A stretch of 64,000 bases of DNA from Umezawaea sp049997955 (GTDB lineage Bacteria > Actinomycetota > Actinomycetes > Mycobacteriales > Pseudonocardiaceae), in contig JAEBDY010000020.1 of assembly GCA_049997955.1 (NCBI GenBank), forward strand, positions 62,001 to 126,000, in the 5' to 3' direction. Position 1 is the stretch's first letter. Every line of letters starts with the position of its first letter. Shown piece by piece: positions 1 to 8,468 of this stretch. The notes beneath the pieces were generated by a model that worked only from the letters and a program-made list of their open reading frames with translations, did not search any database and was not told the origin of the DNA. The position numbers and the translations under genes are program-made.

Positions 1-38
1 GCGCCAACCAGCAGTGGCAGCTCGTCCGGATCGGTTGA
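1..38 (+). CDS. C-terminal tail of a ricin-type (CBM13/RICIN) lectin-domain protein, partial
   Basis: Reading from base 3, the last 11 codons before a TGA end in ANQQWQLVR, the hallmark QxW repeat of ricin B-type lectin domains. The same peptide ends the lectin domains of the genes starting at 125 and 7896, with near-identical DNA. The protein stops right after the domain, so here the lectin module is C-terminal or stands alone. The rest of the gene lies outside the window, so its catalytic domain, if any, is unknown. Confidence 0.8.
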   Translation, partial: ANQQWQLVRIG

Positions 39-53
39 CCCCACACCGTTCCC

Positions 54-85
54 CCCGTGCGGCGGGTGCCCACCCGCCGCACGGG
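54..85 (+). terminator. Perfect GC-rich hairpin after the partial lectin gene
   Basis: CCCGTGCGGCGGGTG at 54-68 and its exact complement at 71-85 form a 15-bp inverted repeat, 16 nt past the stop. There is no T-tract, which is usual for actinobacterial stem-loop terminators. Confidence 0.65.
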
Positions 86-124
86 TGTTCGTCCTCCCCC
101 ACCTCGAAGAAGTGGAGCACGCCC

Positions 125-2242
125 ATGGCCGGGTCGGGTCGACCGCCAGGCACCACCGTTCCGCGAATCCGCAGGAGGCGCGGCCTGGCCGGTCTCGCCG
201 CCGCCGTCGCCGTCGTGCTGCTCGGCGGCATGATGACGGCCCTGGGCGCGTCGACCGCCTCCGCGGCGACCGTCGACACGACCGCGTGGTACGTCCTGGT
301 CAACCGCACCAGCGGCAAAGCGCTGGACCTCTACAACCTCGCCACCAACGACGGCGCCCGCATCACCCAGTGGACCCGCAACGACGGCAACCAGCAGCAG
401 TGGCAGTTCGCCGACTCCGGCGGCGGCTACTACCGGCTCAAGTCCCGCCACTCCGGCAAGGTCCTCGACGTCAGCGGCTCCTCCACCGCCGACGGCGGGG
501 CGATCGTGCAGTGGACCGAGAACGGCGGCGCCAACCAGCAGTTCCGCCTCGCGGACTCCGACGGCGGCCACGTGCGCCTGATCAACCGCAACAGCAACAA
601 GGCCGTCGAGGTCCAGGGCGCGTCCACCGCCGACGGCGCCAACGTCGTCCAGTACAGCGACTGGGGCGGCGCCAACCAGCAGTGGCAGCTCGTCCGAGTC
701 GGCGGAACCGGACCCACCACCACCACGACGACCCCGCAGACTCCTGGCGGCCAGTACACCAACCCGGTGGTGTGGCAGGACTTCGCCGACGTCGAGGTCA
801 TCCGGGTCGGGGACGCGTACTACATGACCGCGTCGACGATGCACTACTCCCCCGGCGCACCGGTCCTGCGCTCCTACGACCTGGTCAACTGGGAGTTCGC
901 CGGTCACTCGGTGCCGTCACTGGACTTCGGGGCGAAGTACGACCTGACCAACGGGCAACGTGCCTACGTCAACGGCATCTGGGCGTCGACGCTCCAGTAC
1001 CGCCCCAGCAACCGCACCTACTACTGGGCGGGCTGCATCGACTTCAACGACACCCACATCTACACCGCGACCAGCGTCGAGGGGCAGTGGAGCAAGCACG
1101 CCCAGATCGACAACTGCTACTACGACGCGGGCATGCTCATCGACGACAACGACACGATGTACGTCGCCTACGGCAACGGCACCATCAGCGTCGCCCAGCT
1201 CTCGGCCGATGGCCGCAGCCAGGTCCGCGCGCAGCAGGTCTTCCAGACCCCGTCGAACATCGGGACGCTGGAGGGCGCGCGGTTCTACAAGCGCAACGGC
1301 AGCTACTACATCTGGCTCACCCGGCCCGCCAACGGCCAGTACGTGCTCAAATCGGACAACGGCCCCTTCGGCCCGTACACGATGCGGCAGGTGCTGCTCG
1401 ACCTGCCCGGTCCGATCCCCGGCGGCGGCGTCCCCCACCAGGGCAGCCTCGTGCAGACCCAGACCGGCTCCTGGCACTACATGTCGTTCGTCGACGCCTA
1501 CCCCGGCGGCCGCGTCCCGGCGCTCGCCCCCATCAGCTGGACCGCCGACGGGTGGCCGACCCTCCAGACCGTCAACGGCAGGTGGGGCGTCAACTACCCC
1601 TCCCCGCTGCCGATCCGGCCGGTCAAACCCCTCACCGGGACCGACACCTTCACGGGTACCACCCTCGGTCCGCAGTGGGAGTGGAACCACGACCCGGACA
1701 CCTCGAAGTACTCGGTGAACAACGGCCTGGCGTTGCAGACGGCCACGGTCACCAACGACCTCTACGCCGCCCGCAACACCCTGACCCACAGGATCCAAGG
1801 GCCGACGTCCACCGCCACCGTGGAACTGGACCACAGCACCATGCGCGACGGTGACCGGTCCGGCCTGGCGATGCTGCGCCAGTCCTCGGCCTGGATCGGC
1901 GTCAAGCGCGACAACGGCCAGACCCGCGTGGTGATGACCAACGGCCTGACCATGGACAGCGGCTGGCGCACCACCAGCACCGGCACCGAGGCCGCGAGCG
2001 CCGCGGTCAGCGGCGGCCGGGTCTGGCTGCGGGTCAACGCCGACATCCAACCGGGGTCCAACCGCGTCGCCAGGTTCTCCTACAGCACCGACGGCGTGAC
2101 CTTCACCCCGCTCGGTCCGGCGTTCACGCTGAACAACGCCTGGCAGTTCTTCATGGGCTACCGCTTCGGCATCTTCAACTTCGCCACCCAGGCGCTGGGG
2201 GGGTCGGTGACGGTCCGCAAGTTCGACCTGACCACTCCCTGA
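125..2242 (+). CDS. Secreted GH43 family glycosidase with N-terminal ricin-type lectin domain
   Basis: This is a predicted extracellular hemicellulase acting on arabinoxylan or related side chains (705 aa). A signal peptide with a basic N-terminus and hydrophobic core ends near residue 48 (STASA-ATVD). A RICIN domain with three QxW-type repeats spans about 50-190, followed by a Thr-rich linker. A five-bladed-propeller GH43 domain spans about 205-500, and a concanavalin-like C-terminal domain typical of GH43 xylosidases follows from about 505. The likely catalytic triad is Asp222 (ADVEV, base), Asp334 (YYDAG, pKa modulator) and Glu383 (TLEGARF, acid). The ATG at 125 is chosen because GTGGAG lies 7 nt upstream and gives a clean signal peptide; an upstream in-frame start at 14 overlaps the previous gene. 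Exact substrate (beta-xyloside, arabinofuranoside or galactan) cannot be told from sequence. Confidence 0.88.
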   Translation: MAGSGRPPGTTVPRIRRRRGLAGLAAAVAVVLLGGMMTALGASTASAATVDTTAWYVLVNRTSGKALDLYNLATNDGARITQWTRNDGNQQQWQFADSGGGYYRLKSRHSGKVLDVSGSSTADGGAIVQWTENGGANQQFRLADSDGGHVRLINRNSNKAVEVQGASTADGANVVQYSDWGGANQQWQLVRVGGTGPTTTTTTPQTPGGQYTNPVVWQDFADVEVIRVGDAYYMTASTMHYSPGAPVLRSYDLVNWEFAGHSVPSLDFGAKYDLTNGQRAYVNGIWASTLQYRPSNRTYYWAGCIDFNDTHIYTATSVEGQWSKHAQIDNCYYDAGMLIDDNDTMYVAYGNGTISVAQLSADGRSQVRAQQVFQTPSNIGTLEGARFYKRNGSYYIWLTRPANGQYVLKSDNGPFGPYTMRQVLLDLPGPIPGGGVPHQGSLVQTQTGSWHYMSFVDAYPGGRVPALAPISWTADGWPTLQTVNGRWGVNYPSPLPIRPVKPLTGTDTFTGTTLGPQWEWNHDPDTSKYSVNNGLALQTATVTNDLYAARNTLTHRIQGPTSTATVELDHSTMRDGDRSGLAMLRQSSAWIGVKRDNGQTRVVMTNGLTMDSGWRTTSTGTEAASAAVSGGRVWLRVNADIQPGSNRVARFSYSTDGVTFTPLGPAFTLNNAWQFFMGYRFGIFNFATQALGGSVTVRKFDLTTP

Positions 2243-2287
2243 CCACGCGGGGCGCCTCCGCACGTTGTCGGGGTTCGGTGACGCCCG

Positions 2288-2322
2288 GAGCGGTGTCCTC
2301 GGTGATGCCGAGGACACCGCTC
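2288..2322 (+). terminator. 15-bp perfect hairpin between GH43 and sugar dehydrogenase genes
   Basis: GAGCGGTGTCCTCGG at 2288-2302 pairs exactly with 2308-2322 around a TGATG loop, 45 nt after the GH43 stop. It suggests the next gene has its own promoter in the 70 nt before 2395. Confidence 0.6.
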
Positions 2323-2394
2323 ATCACCACGAGCGCCGACGCCCGCACTGCCCACGACAAGCCGGTTCGACCTGCGACCGGCGGGAGGAACACC

Positions 2395-4509
2395 ATGCGA
2401 GAACGCTTTGCCACCAGGAAGAGCGCTGTTCCCCGTCGGCGGTTCAGAGCCGTGTGCGCAGTGCTGCTGGCGGGTCTCGGCGTCGTCCTCCCGCTGCCTG
2501 CCGCGTCCGCCGCCACCGTGGACACCAGCGCCTCCTACGTGCTCGTCAACCGCAACAGCGGCAAGGCGCTCGACGTGTACGGGCGCGCCACGACCGACGG
2601 TGCCCGGATCTCCCAGTACACCCGCAACGACGGCGCCTGGCAGCAGTGGCAGTTCGTCGACTCCGGTGACGGCTACTACCGGGTGAAGTCCAAGCACAGC
2701 AACAGGGTGCTGGGGTTCTCGTCCACCGCCGACCGCACCGGCCTGACCCAGGGCACCGATGCCGACCGCTCCGCCCAGCAGTTCCGGCTGGCCGATTCCG
2801 CGGGCGGCTACGTGCGCCTGCTCAACCGGGCCAGCGGCAAGGCCGTGGACGTGTCCGACTCCTCCACCGCCGACGGCGCTCGGGTCGTCCAGCTGCCCGA
2901 CGTCGGCGGCGCCAACCAGCAGTGGCGGTTGGTCAGGCTCGGCGCCGACACCACGCCACCGACCGCGCCGGGCAACCCCCGCGTCTCGAACCTGACGTGC
3001 TCCGGGGTGAGGTTCTCGTGGTCGGCGTCGACCGACGACGTCGCCGTGGCGTTCTACGACGTCTACCACGACGGCCAGCTCATGACCTCGGTGCCGGGCA
3101 CCGAGGTGTCGGCCGAGCTGACCGTCGTGCCGGGCGCCACCTGGGGCCTGTACGTCAACGCCCGCGACGCCGCGGGCAACGTCTCCCAGGCCAGCTCCAC
3201 GGTCACCATCACCGCGCCGCAGTGCCAGGCCGACACCGAACCGCCCACCACGCCCACCGGCGTGACGGCGACCGCGTCCGGAACCACGGTGACCGTGCGC
3301 TGGACGCCGTCCACCGACAACGTCGGCGTCACGGGCTACGAGATCGTGCGCGACGGCACCCAGGTCGGATCGACCAGCGGTGCGACCGCGGCCGCGTTCA
3401 CCGACAGCGGCCTGACCGCCGACACCCGCTACCAGTACCAGGTGCGGGCGCGCGACGCGCAGGCCAACCGCTCCGCCCCGAGCACGGCGGTCGCGGTCAC
3501 CACGGGCAGCTCCTGCTCCACGGCGCTGTGCTCGGTCACCAGGGTCGCCACCGAGACCGACCTGCCCTGGGGCCTGACCACCCTGCCCGACGGGCAGGTG
3601 CTCTACGGCCGCCGCGACACCTTCGAACTCGTCCGCCTCGCCCCCGCGACCGGCACGAAGACCGTCGTGGGGCGCGTGCCCGGCGCGGCGGGCACCGACG
3701 GCGAGGGCGGGGTCCTGGGCATCGCCGTGGCGGCCGACTTCACCGCCGACCCGTGGGTGTACGTCATGCACACCACCTCGACCGACAACCGGGTCGTGCG
3801 CATCCGCTACACCGGCGGCGCGCTCACGGGCACGCCGCAGGTGCTGCTCACCGGCATCCCGCGCAACAAGTACCACAACGGCGGCCGACTGCGGTTCGGG
3901 CCCGACGGCACGCTCTACATCGCCACCGGTGACGGCCAGAACGGCGACTGGGCCCAGGAGTTGGACAACCTCGCGGGCAAGGTCCTGCGCATCAACCGCG
4001 ACGGCACCATCCCCTCGGACAACCCCTTCGGCACCGCGGTGTGGAGCTACGGCCACCGCAACCCGCAGGGCTTGGCCTTCGACTCGCGGGGGCGGCTGTG
4101 GGAGCAGGAGTTCGGCAACTCCGTCATGGACGAGACGAACCTGATCGTCCGAGGCGGCAACTACGGCTGGCCGATCTGCGAGGGCACCACCGGTAGCTGC
4201 GGCGAGCCCGGCTTCATCGCGCCCAAGCGCACCTACCCCGTCGCCGACGGTTCGTGCAGCGGCATCGCCATCGTCCGCGACGCCCTCTACCTCGCCTGCC
4301 TGCGCGGAGCGCGGCTGTACCGGGCCGAGATCTCCGGTGAGAGCCTCACCAACGTCCAGCAGCACCTCAACGGCACCTACGGGCGGCTGCGCACCGTGGA
4401 ACCGTCCGCCGACGGCGGCCTGTGGCTGACCACCAGCACCCGAGGCGACAAGGACAGCATCGCCAACAACAGCAACGAGAGCATCCTCAAGGTCGAGCTC
4501 GGGCGGTGA
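2395..4509 (+). CDS. Secreted PQQ-type glucose/sorbosone dehydrogenase with ricin and two FN3 domains
   Basis: This is a predicted extracellular quinoprotein oxidising a sugar at C1 (704 aa). A signal peptide (to AASA near residue 40) is followed by a RICIN domain at about 42-183. Two fibronectin type III repeats start near 185 (DTTPPTAPG) and 280 (DTEPPTTPTG). A six-bladed soluble glucose dehydrogenase/sorbosone dehydrogenase (GSDH) propeller runs from about 379 to the end. The motif HNGGRLRFGPDG (His494) matches the catalytic His region of the family. GDGQ and GHRNPQG, typical of GSDH proteins, are also present. The start is fixed by GGAGGAACACC before ATG. PQQ is the usual family cofactor; whether this strain makes PQQ is not visible here. 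The gluconolactonase-like gene immediately downstream fits a dehydrogenase-lactonase pair. Confidence 0.87.
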   Translation: MRERFATRKSAVPRRRFRAVCAVLLAGLGVVLPLPAASAATVDTSASYVLVNRNSGKALDVYGRATTDGARISQYTRNDGAWQQWQFVDSGDGYYRVKSKHSNRVLGFSSTADRTGLTQGTDADRSAQQFRLADSAGGYVRLLNRASGKAVDVSDSSTADGARVVQLPDVGGANQQWRLVRLGADTTPPTAPGNPRVSNLTCSGVRFSWSASTDDVAVAFYDVYHDGQLMTSVPGTEVSAELTVVPGATWGLYVNARDAAGNVSQASSTVTITAPQCQADTEPPTTPTGVTATASGTTVTVRWTPSTDNVGVTGYEIVRDGTQVGSTSGATAAAFTDSGLTADTRYQYQVRARDAQANRSAPSTAVAVTTGSSCSTALCSVTRVATETDLPWGLTTLPDGQVLYGRRDTFELVRLAPATGTKTVVGRVPGAAGTDGEGGVLGIAVAADFTADPWVYVMHTTSTDNRVVRIRYTGGALTGTPQVLLTGIPRNKYHNGGRLRFGPDGTLYIATGDGQNGDWAQELDNLAGKVLRINRDGTIPSDNPFGTAVWSYGHRNPQGLAFDSRGRLWEQEFGNSVMDETNLIVRGGNYGWPICEGTTGSCGEPGFIAPKRTYPVADGSCSGIAIVRDALYLACLRGARLYRAEISGESLTNVQQHLNGTYGRLRTVEPSADGGLWLTTSTRGDKDSIANNSNESILKVELGR

Positions 4510-4511
4510 CC

Positions 4512-4549
4512 CGACGGTGGGGCGGGGTGACCGCCCCGCCCCACCGTCG
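4512..4549 (+). terminator. 16-bp perfect hairpin before the SMP-30 gene
   Basis: CGACGGTGGGGCGGGG at 4512-4527 pairs exactly with 4534-4549, with a 6-nt loop. It begins two bases after the dehydrogenase stop and ends 30 nt before the next start, so it either terminates transcription or stabilises the upstream message 3' end. Confidence 0.65.
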
Positions 4550-4579
4550 CAGCCTTCCCGATCGCGAAAGGGAGTCGCC

Positions 4580-5602
4580 ATGACCCGGCACAGGACACCG
4601 CGCCACCGCCGCACGCGGACGCTGGCGGCGGTGATGATCGCCATCGCGGGAACCGCGCTACCCGCGTCCCCCGGCGCGTTCGCCTCTGCCACGACGGCCT
4701 CGCCGTGCACCCCGGGAGCGGTCTACGGTCCGCCGTTGCCCACGCGGCAGGTGGCGTCCCAACTCGTCCGAGGAGGGTTCAATTTCCTCGAAGGCCCCAC
4801 CTGGGACCAGCGGACGGGCACGTTGTTGTTGTCGCACATGCAGAACGCCACGGGCCCGCAGGGCGTGCAGCCGTCGGCGGTGCTCCGGTACACGCCACCG
4901 GCCACCTTCGAGACGTTCATCGCCGCCTCGGGCAGCAACGGCCTGGCGATCACCCCCGACGGCACGCGGCTGCTCGCCGCCACCCACGACAACCGCACCC
5001 TCTCCTCCTACAGCCTGACCGATCGCAGCCGAACGACCGTCGCGGCCAACCACCTCGGTCGCGCGTTCAACTCGCCGAACGACCTGACCACCGGGCAGGA
5101 CGGCACCACCTACTTCACCGACCCCAACTACCAGCGCGGCAACCGCGGCGACGAGCAAGGCGGTCGGACCGGGGTTTTCCGCGTGCGCGAGGGCGTGGTC
5201 AGCCTCGTCGACAACACGCTGCCGCAGCCGAACGGCATCGTCCTGTCACCCGACGGCACAACGCTCTACGTGGGTGCCACCGGCGCCAACGCGATCGTGA
5301 AGTACACCGTCTTCCCGGACGGCTCCACCGGCGACCGCACCACGTTCGCGAGCATCCGCACACCCGACGGCGCGACCGTCGACTGCGCGGGCAACCTGTA
5401 CTGGGCCTCCTACGACGAAGGGCTCGTCCACGTCTTCTCCCCGTCAGGCGCGCGGCTCGGCACGATCTCCGCCGGGCGCCACAGCACCAACGCGGCGTTC
5501 GGCGGACCGGACGGGCGCACCCTGTACATCACCTCCGGTGTTCCCGGTGGCGGGTTCGGTCTCTACCAAACGCGTCTCCACGTGCCCGGCAACACCTACT
5601 GA
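4580..5602 (+). CDS. Secreted SMP-30/gluconolactonase-like protein
   Basis: A predicted exported six-bladed propeller lactonase (340 aa). A signal peptide with a basic stretch (RHRTPRHRR) and hydrophobic core ends near residue 37. SMP-30/Gluconolactonase/LRE features follow: FLEGPTWD (Glu metal ligand), FNSPNDLTTGQDG (Asn ligand) and PNGIVLSPDG. These are the positions that hold the divalent metal in the family. GAAAGGGAG precedes the ATG at 4580. Lying directly behind a secreted sugar dehydrogenase, it plausibly hydrolyses the aldonolactone that enzyme would make. The functional pairing is inference. Confidence 0.85.
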   Translation: MTRHRTPRHRRTRTLAAVMIAIAGTALPASPGAFASATTASPCTPGAVYGPPLPTRQVASQLVRGGFNFLEGPTWDQRTGTLLLSHMQNATGPQGVQPSAVLRYTPPATFETFIAASGSNGLAITPDGTRLLAATHDNRTLSSYSLTDRSRTTVAANHLGRAFNSPNDLTTGQDGTTYFTDPNYQRGNRGDEQGGRTGVFRVREGVVSLVDNTLPQPNGIVLSPDGTTLYVGATGANAIVKYTVFPDGSTGDRTTFASIRTPDGATVDCAGNLYWASYDEGLVHVFSPSGARLGTISAGRHSTNAAFGGPDGRTLYITSGVPGGGFGLYQTRLHVPGNTY

Positions 5603-5662
5603 GTGAACCGGCGGAGGCTCACGCCGCCCTGTCGGCCGCGACCGGTCAGGGGTGACGCTCGC

Positions 5663-6217
5663 TCAGGCCGGCTGCAACGACGCCGGGTAGAGCCAACTGC
5701 CCGGCGTGTCCCCCGCGGGGTTGGTGTAGTAGTCCTTCACGGCCGCGACGTACTCCTGCACGCTGACCGCGCCGTCGCCGTCGGTGTCGAGGTGCGTGAA
5801 CGCCAGCCCGCACTCGGCCTCGGTCAACCCGCGCGCCTTGAGCAGCATCCCGAATTCGGCCGAGTCGACCCGACCGTCCCCGTTGGTGTCCGCGATGTCC
5901 AGCAACGAACCCACGATTTCGGGGAACACCACGTCGAACGCACCACCGTCGACGAACGCCACGACCATCGCCTCCCGGTACTCCTGCGGCGAGATCCTGC
6001 CGTCGCGGTCGGCGTCGCAGTGCTCGACCAGGATGTCCCAGAACCCGTCGTACGCCTCGACCAGCTCCCGCCCGCGTTCCGAGGACGCGGGTTCACCGAA
6101 CGCCTGCAGCAGCCGGTCGGCCAACGCGTAGAAGTCAGCGAGTTCGATGACCCCGTTGCGGTTGACGTCGTAGTGGGCGAACGTCGTGTCGATCCTGTGC
6201 TGCAGCACCTGCTTCAT
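5663..6217 (-). CDS. EF-hand calcium-binding protein (calerythrin-like)
   Basis: A 184-aa protein with four EF-hand loops: DVNRNGVIELAD, DADRDGRISPQE, DTNGDGRVDSAE and DTDGDGAVSVQE. Each has acidic or Asn residues at the Ca2+-coordinating positions and Gly at position 6. Length and spacing match the calerythrin family of actinomycete sarcoplasmic-type calcium-binding proteins. No signal peptide is seen, so it is probably a cytoplasmic Ca2+ buffer or sensor. The ATG at 6217 (with AGGA just upstream) is preferred over a GTG at 6268 that would add 17 residues. It converges with the lactonase gene and is functionally separate from its hydrolase neighbours as far as can be seen. Confidence 0.87.
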   Translation of the reverse strand: MKQVLQHRIDTTFAHYDVNRNGVIELADFYALADRLLQAFGEPASSERGRELVEAYDGFWDILVEHCDADRDGRISPQEYREAMVVAFVDGGAFDVVFPEIVGSLLDIADTNGDGRVDSAEFGMLLKARGLTEAECGLAFTHLDTDGDGAVSVQEYVAAVKDYYTNPAGDTPGSWLYPASLQPA

Positions 6218-6295
6218 GATCCTGCACTGTGGTTCGACCTGCCGGTGAACGCAACCCACATCGCCCACCTGGGTGGTGTTGTTCAGCCGGTTCAG

Positions 6296-6343
6296 CAGAC
6301 GGGCACCTCCCGCCCCGGTGAGGGGGTGGGAGGTGCCCGTCTG
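6296..6343 (-). terminator. 16-bp perfect hairpin downstream of the GH62 gene
   Basis: CAGACGGGCACCTCCC at 6296-6311 pairs exactly with 6328-6343. It lies 24 nt past the stop of the minus-strand GH62 gene and before the EF-hand gene, which reads the same way. Confidence 0.7.
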
Positions 6344-6366
6344 GTTGGAGTGGACCTGTCAGGCGA

Positions 6367-7896
6367 TCAGCGTTGCAGCGTCAGCAGGCCCGGCCGGTAC
6401 GGGAGCAAGCCGTAGTCACCGCCGGAGTTGGGGCTGCGTCCCTGGTAGAGGAGCTGCAGGTTGCAGGGGTCGATGGTCTTGGTCTGGTCGGGGTTGCTGC
6501 GGATCAGGTCGCCGTGGCTGATGTCGTTGGTCCAGGTGGCGCCGCTGTTGGCCTTGCCCGCGAAGGGGTTGCCCTCGGTGGCGGCCTGCGGTGCCCACGA
6601 ACCGCTCAGGCTGCTGGACGTGAACGAGCGGAAGTAGCGCCCGTTGCCGCCCATCGCCTCGACGATCATGAGGTACTGGTTCTGGTCCTTGACCTTGTAG
6701 ACCTCGACGCCCTCGAACAGGTTGGCCTGCGTGTCGCTCATGATCGTGGTGTAGGACGAGCCGAAGTTGCCGGGGAAGTTCCCGATCGGCATGCTGGCGC
6801 GGTAGATCCTGCCGTTGTCACCGGCGAAGAACAGGTACATGTTCGTGCTGTCGCCGATGATCGTCTGGTCGATCGGACCCGTGCCGGAGTCCGAGATTCT
6901 GCCGGTGAAGAGCGTCTGCGGCGCCGACCACCCGTTCGCGTTGGTGGGGTCGTTCGACGTCCGGTAGTTGAAGGACGCCCCGCCCCACTGGTAGGTGAGC
7001 ACCCAGATGTTCTTCGGGGCGAAGTAGAAGAGCGTGGACGCGACAGCGCCGCTGCTCATCCCGTTCTGGGGGGCCGAGGCCATGTCGGACCAGTTCGTGA
7101 AGGTCCCGAAGTTCATCGAGCCCCAGGTGGTTCCCGTGTCGTGCGTCGTCGCGTAGACCAGGTGCTTGCCGTTGTACATGACGTGGGTGAAGTCCTTGAG
7201 CGAGACCCACCCCTGCTTCGGGTTCGCCAGCGAGCCCGTCGACGACCAGCGGTACGTCGACGGAAGGGTGCACGCGCCGTTCGGCGGGGTGGTCGTCGTG
7301 GTGGTCGTGGGGTTCGTCCCGCCGCCGACCCGGACGAGTTGCCACTGCTGGTTGGCGCCGCCCCAATCGCTGTACTGCACGACGTTCGCGCCGTCGGTGG
7401 TGGCCGCGCCCTGCACCTCGACGGCTTTGGAGCTGTTGCGGTTGATCAGCCGCACGTGGCCGCCGTCGGAATCCGCCAAGCGGAACTGCTGGTTGGTGCC
7501 GTTTCCGTCAGCCCACTGCACGATCGCCCCGCCGTCGGCGGTGGAGAAGTTGCTGACGTCGAGCACCTTGCCCGACAGCCGCGACTTCACCCGGTAGTAG
7601 CCGCCGCCGGAGTCGACGAACTGCCACTGCTGCTGGTTGCCGTCGTTGCGGGCCCACTGGGTGATGCGGGCACCGTCGTTGGTGGCGAGGTTGTAGACGT
7701 CCAGGGCTTTGCCGCTGGTGCGGTTGACCAGGACGTACCAGGCGGTGGTGTCGACGGTCGCCGCCGACGCGGGCGCCGCGCCGAGCGCCGCCATGAGCCC
7801 GCCGAGCAGAACGGCGACAACGGCGGTGACCCCGGCTGCGCGACGCCTGCTGGGGCGGGGGACTGCGGTGGGCGGGTGATGGCCTGATCCGGCCAT
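6367..7896 (-). CDS. Secreted GH62 alpha-L-arabinofuranosidase with N-terminal ricin-type lectin domain
   Basis: This is a predicted extracellular enzyme removing arabinofuranosyl side chains from arabinoxylan (509 aa). The signal peptide ends near residue 45 (APASA-ATVD). A RICIN domain spans 47-190, a Thr-rich linker 194-206, and a GH62 five-bladed propeller about 208-509. Family catalytic positions are readable as Asp235 (SLKDFTH), Asp343 (GPIDQTI) and Glu395 (NLFEGVEV). The ATG at 7896 has GAGGAG 7 nt upstream; an upstream in-frame codon adds 18 unlikely residues. The first 190 residues are nearly the same as those of the GH43 protein at 125, so a shared cassette was joined to a different catalytic domain. 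An adjacent 572-nt leader region separates it from the divergent protease gene. Confidence 0.92.
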   Translation of the reverse strand: MAGSGHHPPTAVPRPSRRRAAGVTAVVAVLLGGLMAALGAAPASAATVDTTAWYVLVNRTSGKALDVYNLATNDGARITQWARNDGNQQQWQFVDSGGGYYRVKSRLSGKVLDVSNFSTADGGAIVQWADGNGTNQQFRLADSDGGHVRLINRNSSKAVEVQGAATTDGANVVQYSDWGGANQQWQLVRVGGGTNPTTTTTTTPPNGACTLPSTYRWSSTGSLANPKQGWVSLKDFTHVMYNGKHLVYATTHDTGTTWGSMNFGTFTNWSDMASAPQNGMSSGAVASTLFYFAPKNIWVLTYQWGGASFNYRTSNDPTNANGWSAPQTLFTGRISDSGTGPIDQTIIGDSTNMYLFFAGDNGRIYRASMPIGNFPGNFGSSYTTIMSDTQANLFEGVEVYKVKDQNQYLMIVEAMGGNGRYFRSFTSSSLSGSWAPQAATEGNPFAGKANSGATWTNDISHGDLIRSNPDQTKTIDPCNLQLLYQGRSPNSGGDYGLLPYRPGLLTLQR

Positions 7897-8215
7897 GGGT
7901 GGGCTCCTCTTCGTCGAGGTGGGGCGAACCGCGGCTCGCGCGACATTCAAACGACCGCTTGCGCCGAGTGGTGCACCACGCGCCTCTGACCGAATGGAGA
8001 TCAGGTCGGCGAGGACAATTCGAGGACTAAGACGGCCGCACGGACCGAAGTGCCACTGCCCTGGGCGCCGGTCGCATTCATCAAACTATGGAGGATTACT
8101 TCCGCACGGTCAAGATGCGCCGAAAATGTTTCGACTGGTAAGCGAGTGAACGGTCAGGGCGCATTGTGGTTTGCTAAAAGTGGCGTGAATAATTTAGCTG
8201 CGCACTTCTCGGCGG

Positions 8216-8359
8216 GTGGAATACGGGACGACCGCCGCCGACCAGGCCGTAAGCGATGTGGTCGCCGCGCCCCGCCTCGACGGTGGCCGGGCGCAGTTCG
8301 GCGAGCACCTACCGGTTGAGACGCTCACCAGCTTCGATCCGCTGGGAGCAGGAGGCTGA
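8216..8359 (+). pseudogene. Possible C-terminal remnant of an unidentified protein
   Basis: A 47-codon frame from a GTG to TGA has protein-like composition and codon use, ending EHLPVETLTSFDPLGAGG. An in-frame TAG sits just upstream. There is no ribosome-binding site, and the peptide looks like a C-terminal end rather than a whole protein. I do not recognise the family; a chance frame in high-GC DNA remains possible. Confidence 0.3.
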
Positions 8360-8388
8360 GCACGGGGTTCGTCGTGGAGCCGCGAACT

Positions 8389-8419
8389 CGGTACTTTCGT
8401 CGCTTCCTCGAAAGTACCG
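8389..8419 (+). promoter_or_regulatory. Perfect 11-bp inverted repeat upstream of the metalloprotease
   Basis: CGGTACTTTCG at 8389-8399 and CGAAAGTACCG at 8409-8419, with a 9-nt spacer, lie 50 nt before the GTG start. The arms are AT-richer than their surroundings, which favours an operator over a terminator. The regulator is unknown. Confidence 0.45.
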
Positions 8420-8468
8420 GGTCCGCCACTGTGCGTGGAGAAGTCGTACCGTCCGACGGGAGACCCAC

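Larger units (their letters stand above)
7897..8468. other. Divergent intergenic region between GH62 and metalloprotease genes
   Basis: This 572-nt stretch has a locally AT-rich core (about 8080-8200) that should carry both divergent promoters. I could not assign -35/-10 boxes with confidence. It also contains a short coding remnant (8216-8359) and a perfect inverted repeat (8389-8419), listed separately. No full gene is seen. Confidence 0.5.

Noticed and set aside
704..745. Thr-codon repeat as a possible microsatellite
   Set aside because: It is the ACC/ACG-rich linker between lectin and catalytic domains and is explained by protein composition.
2158..4710. Open minus-strand frame of 850 codons opposite the sugar dehydrogenase
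   Set aside because: Same shadow effect; no recognisable domain, and the plus strand has signal peptide, FN3 and GSDH motifs.
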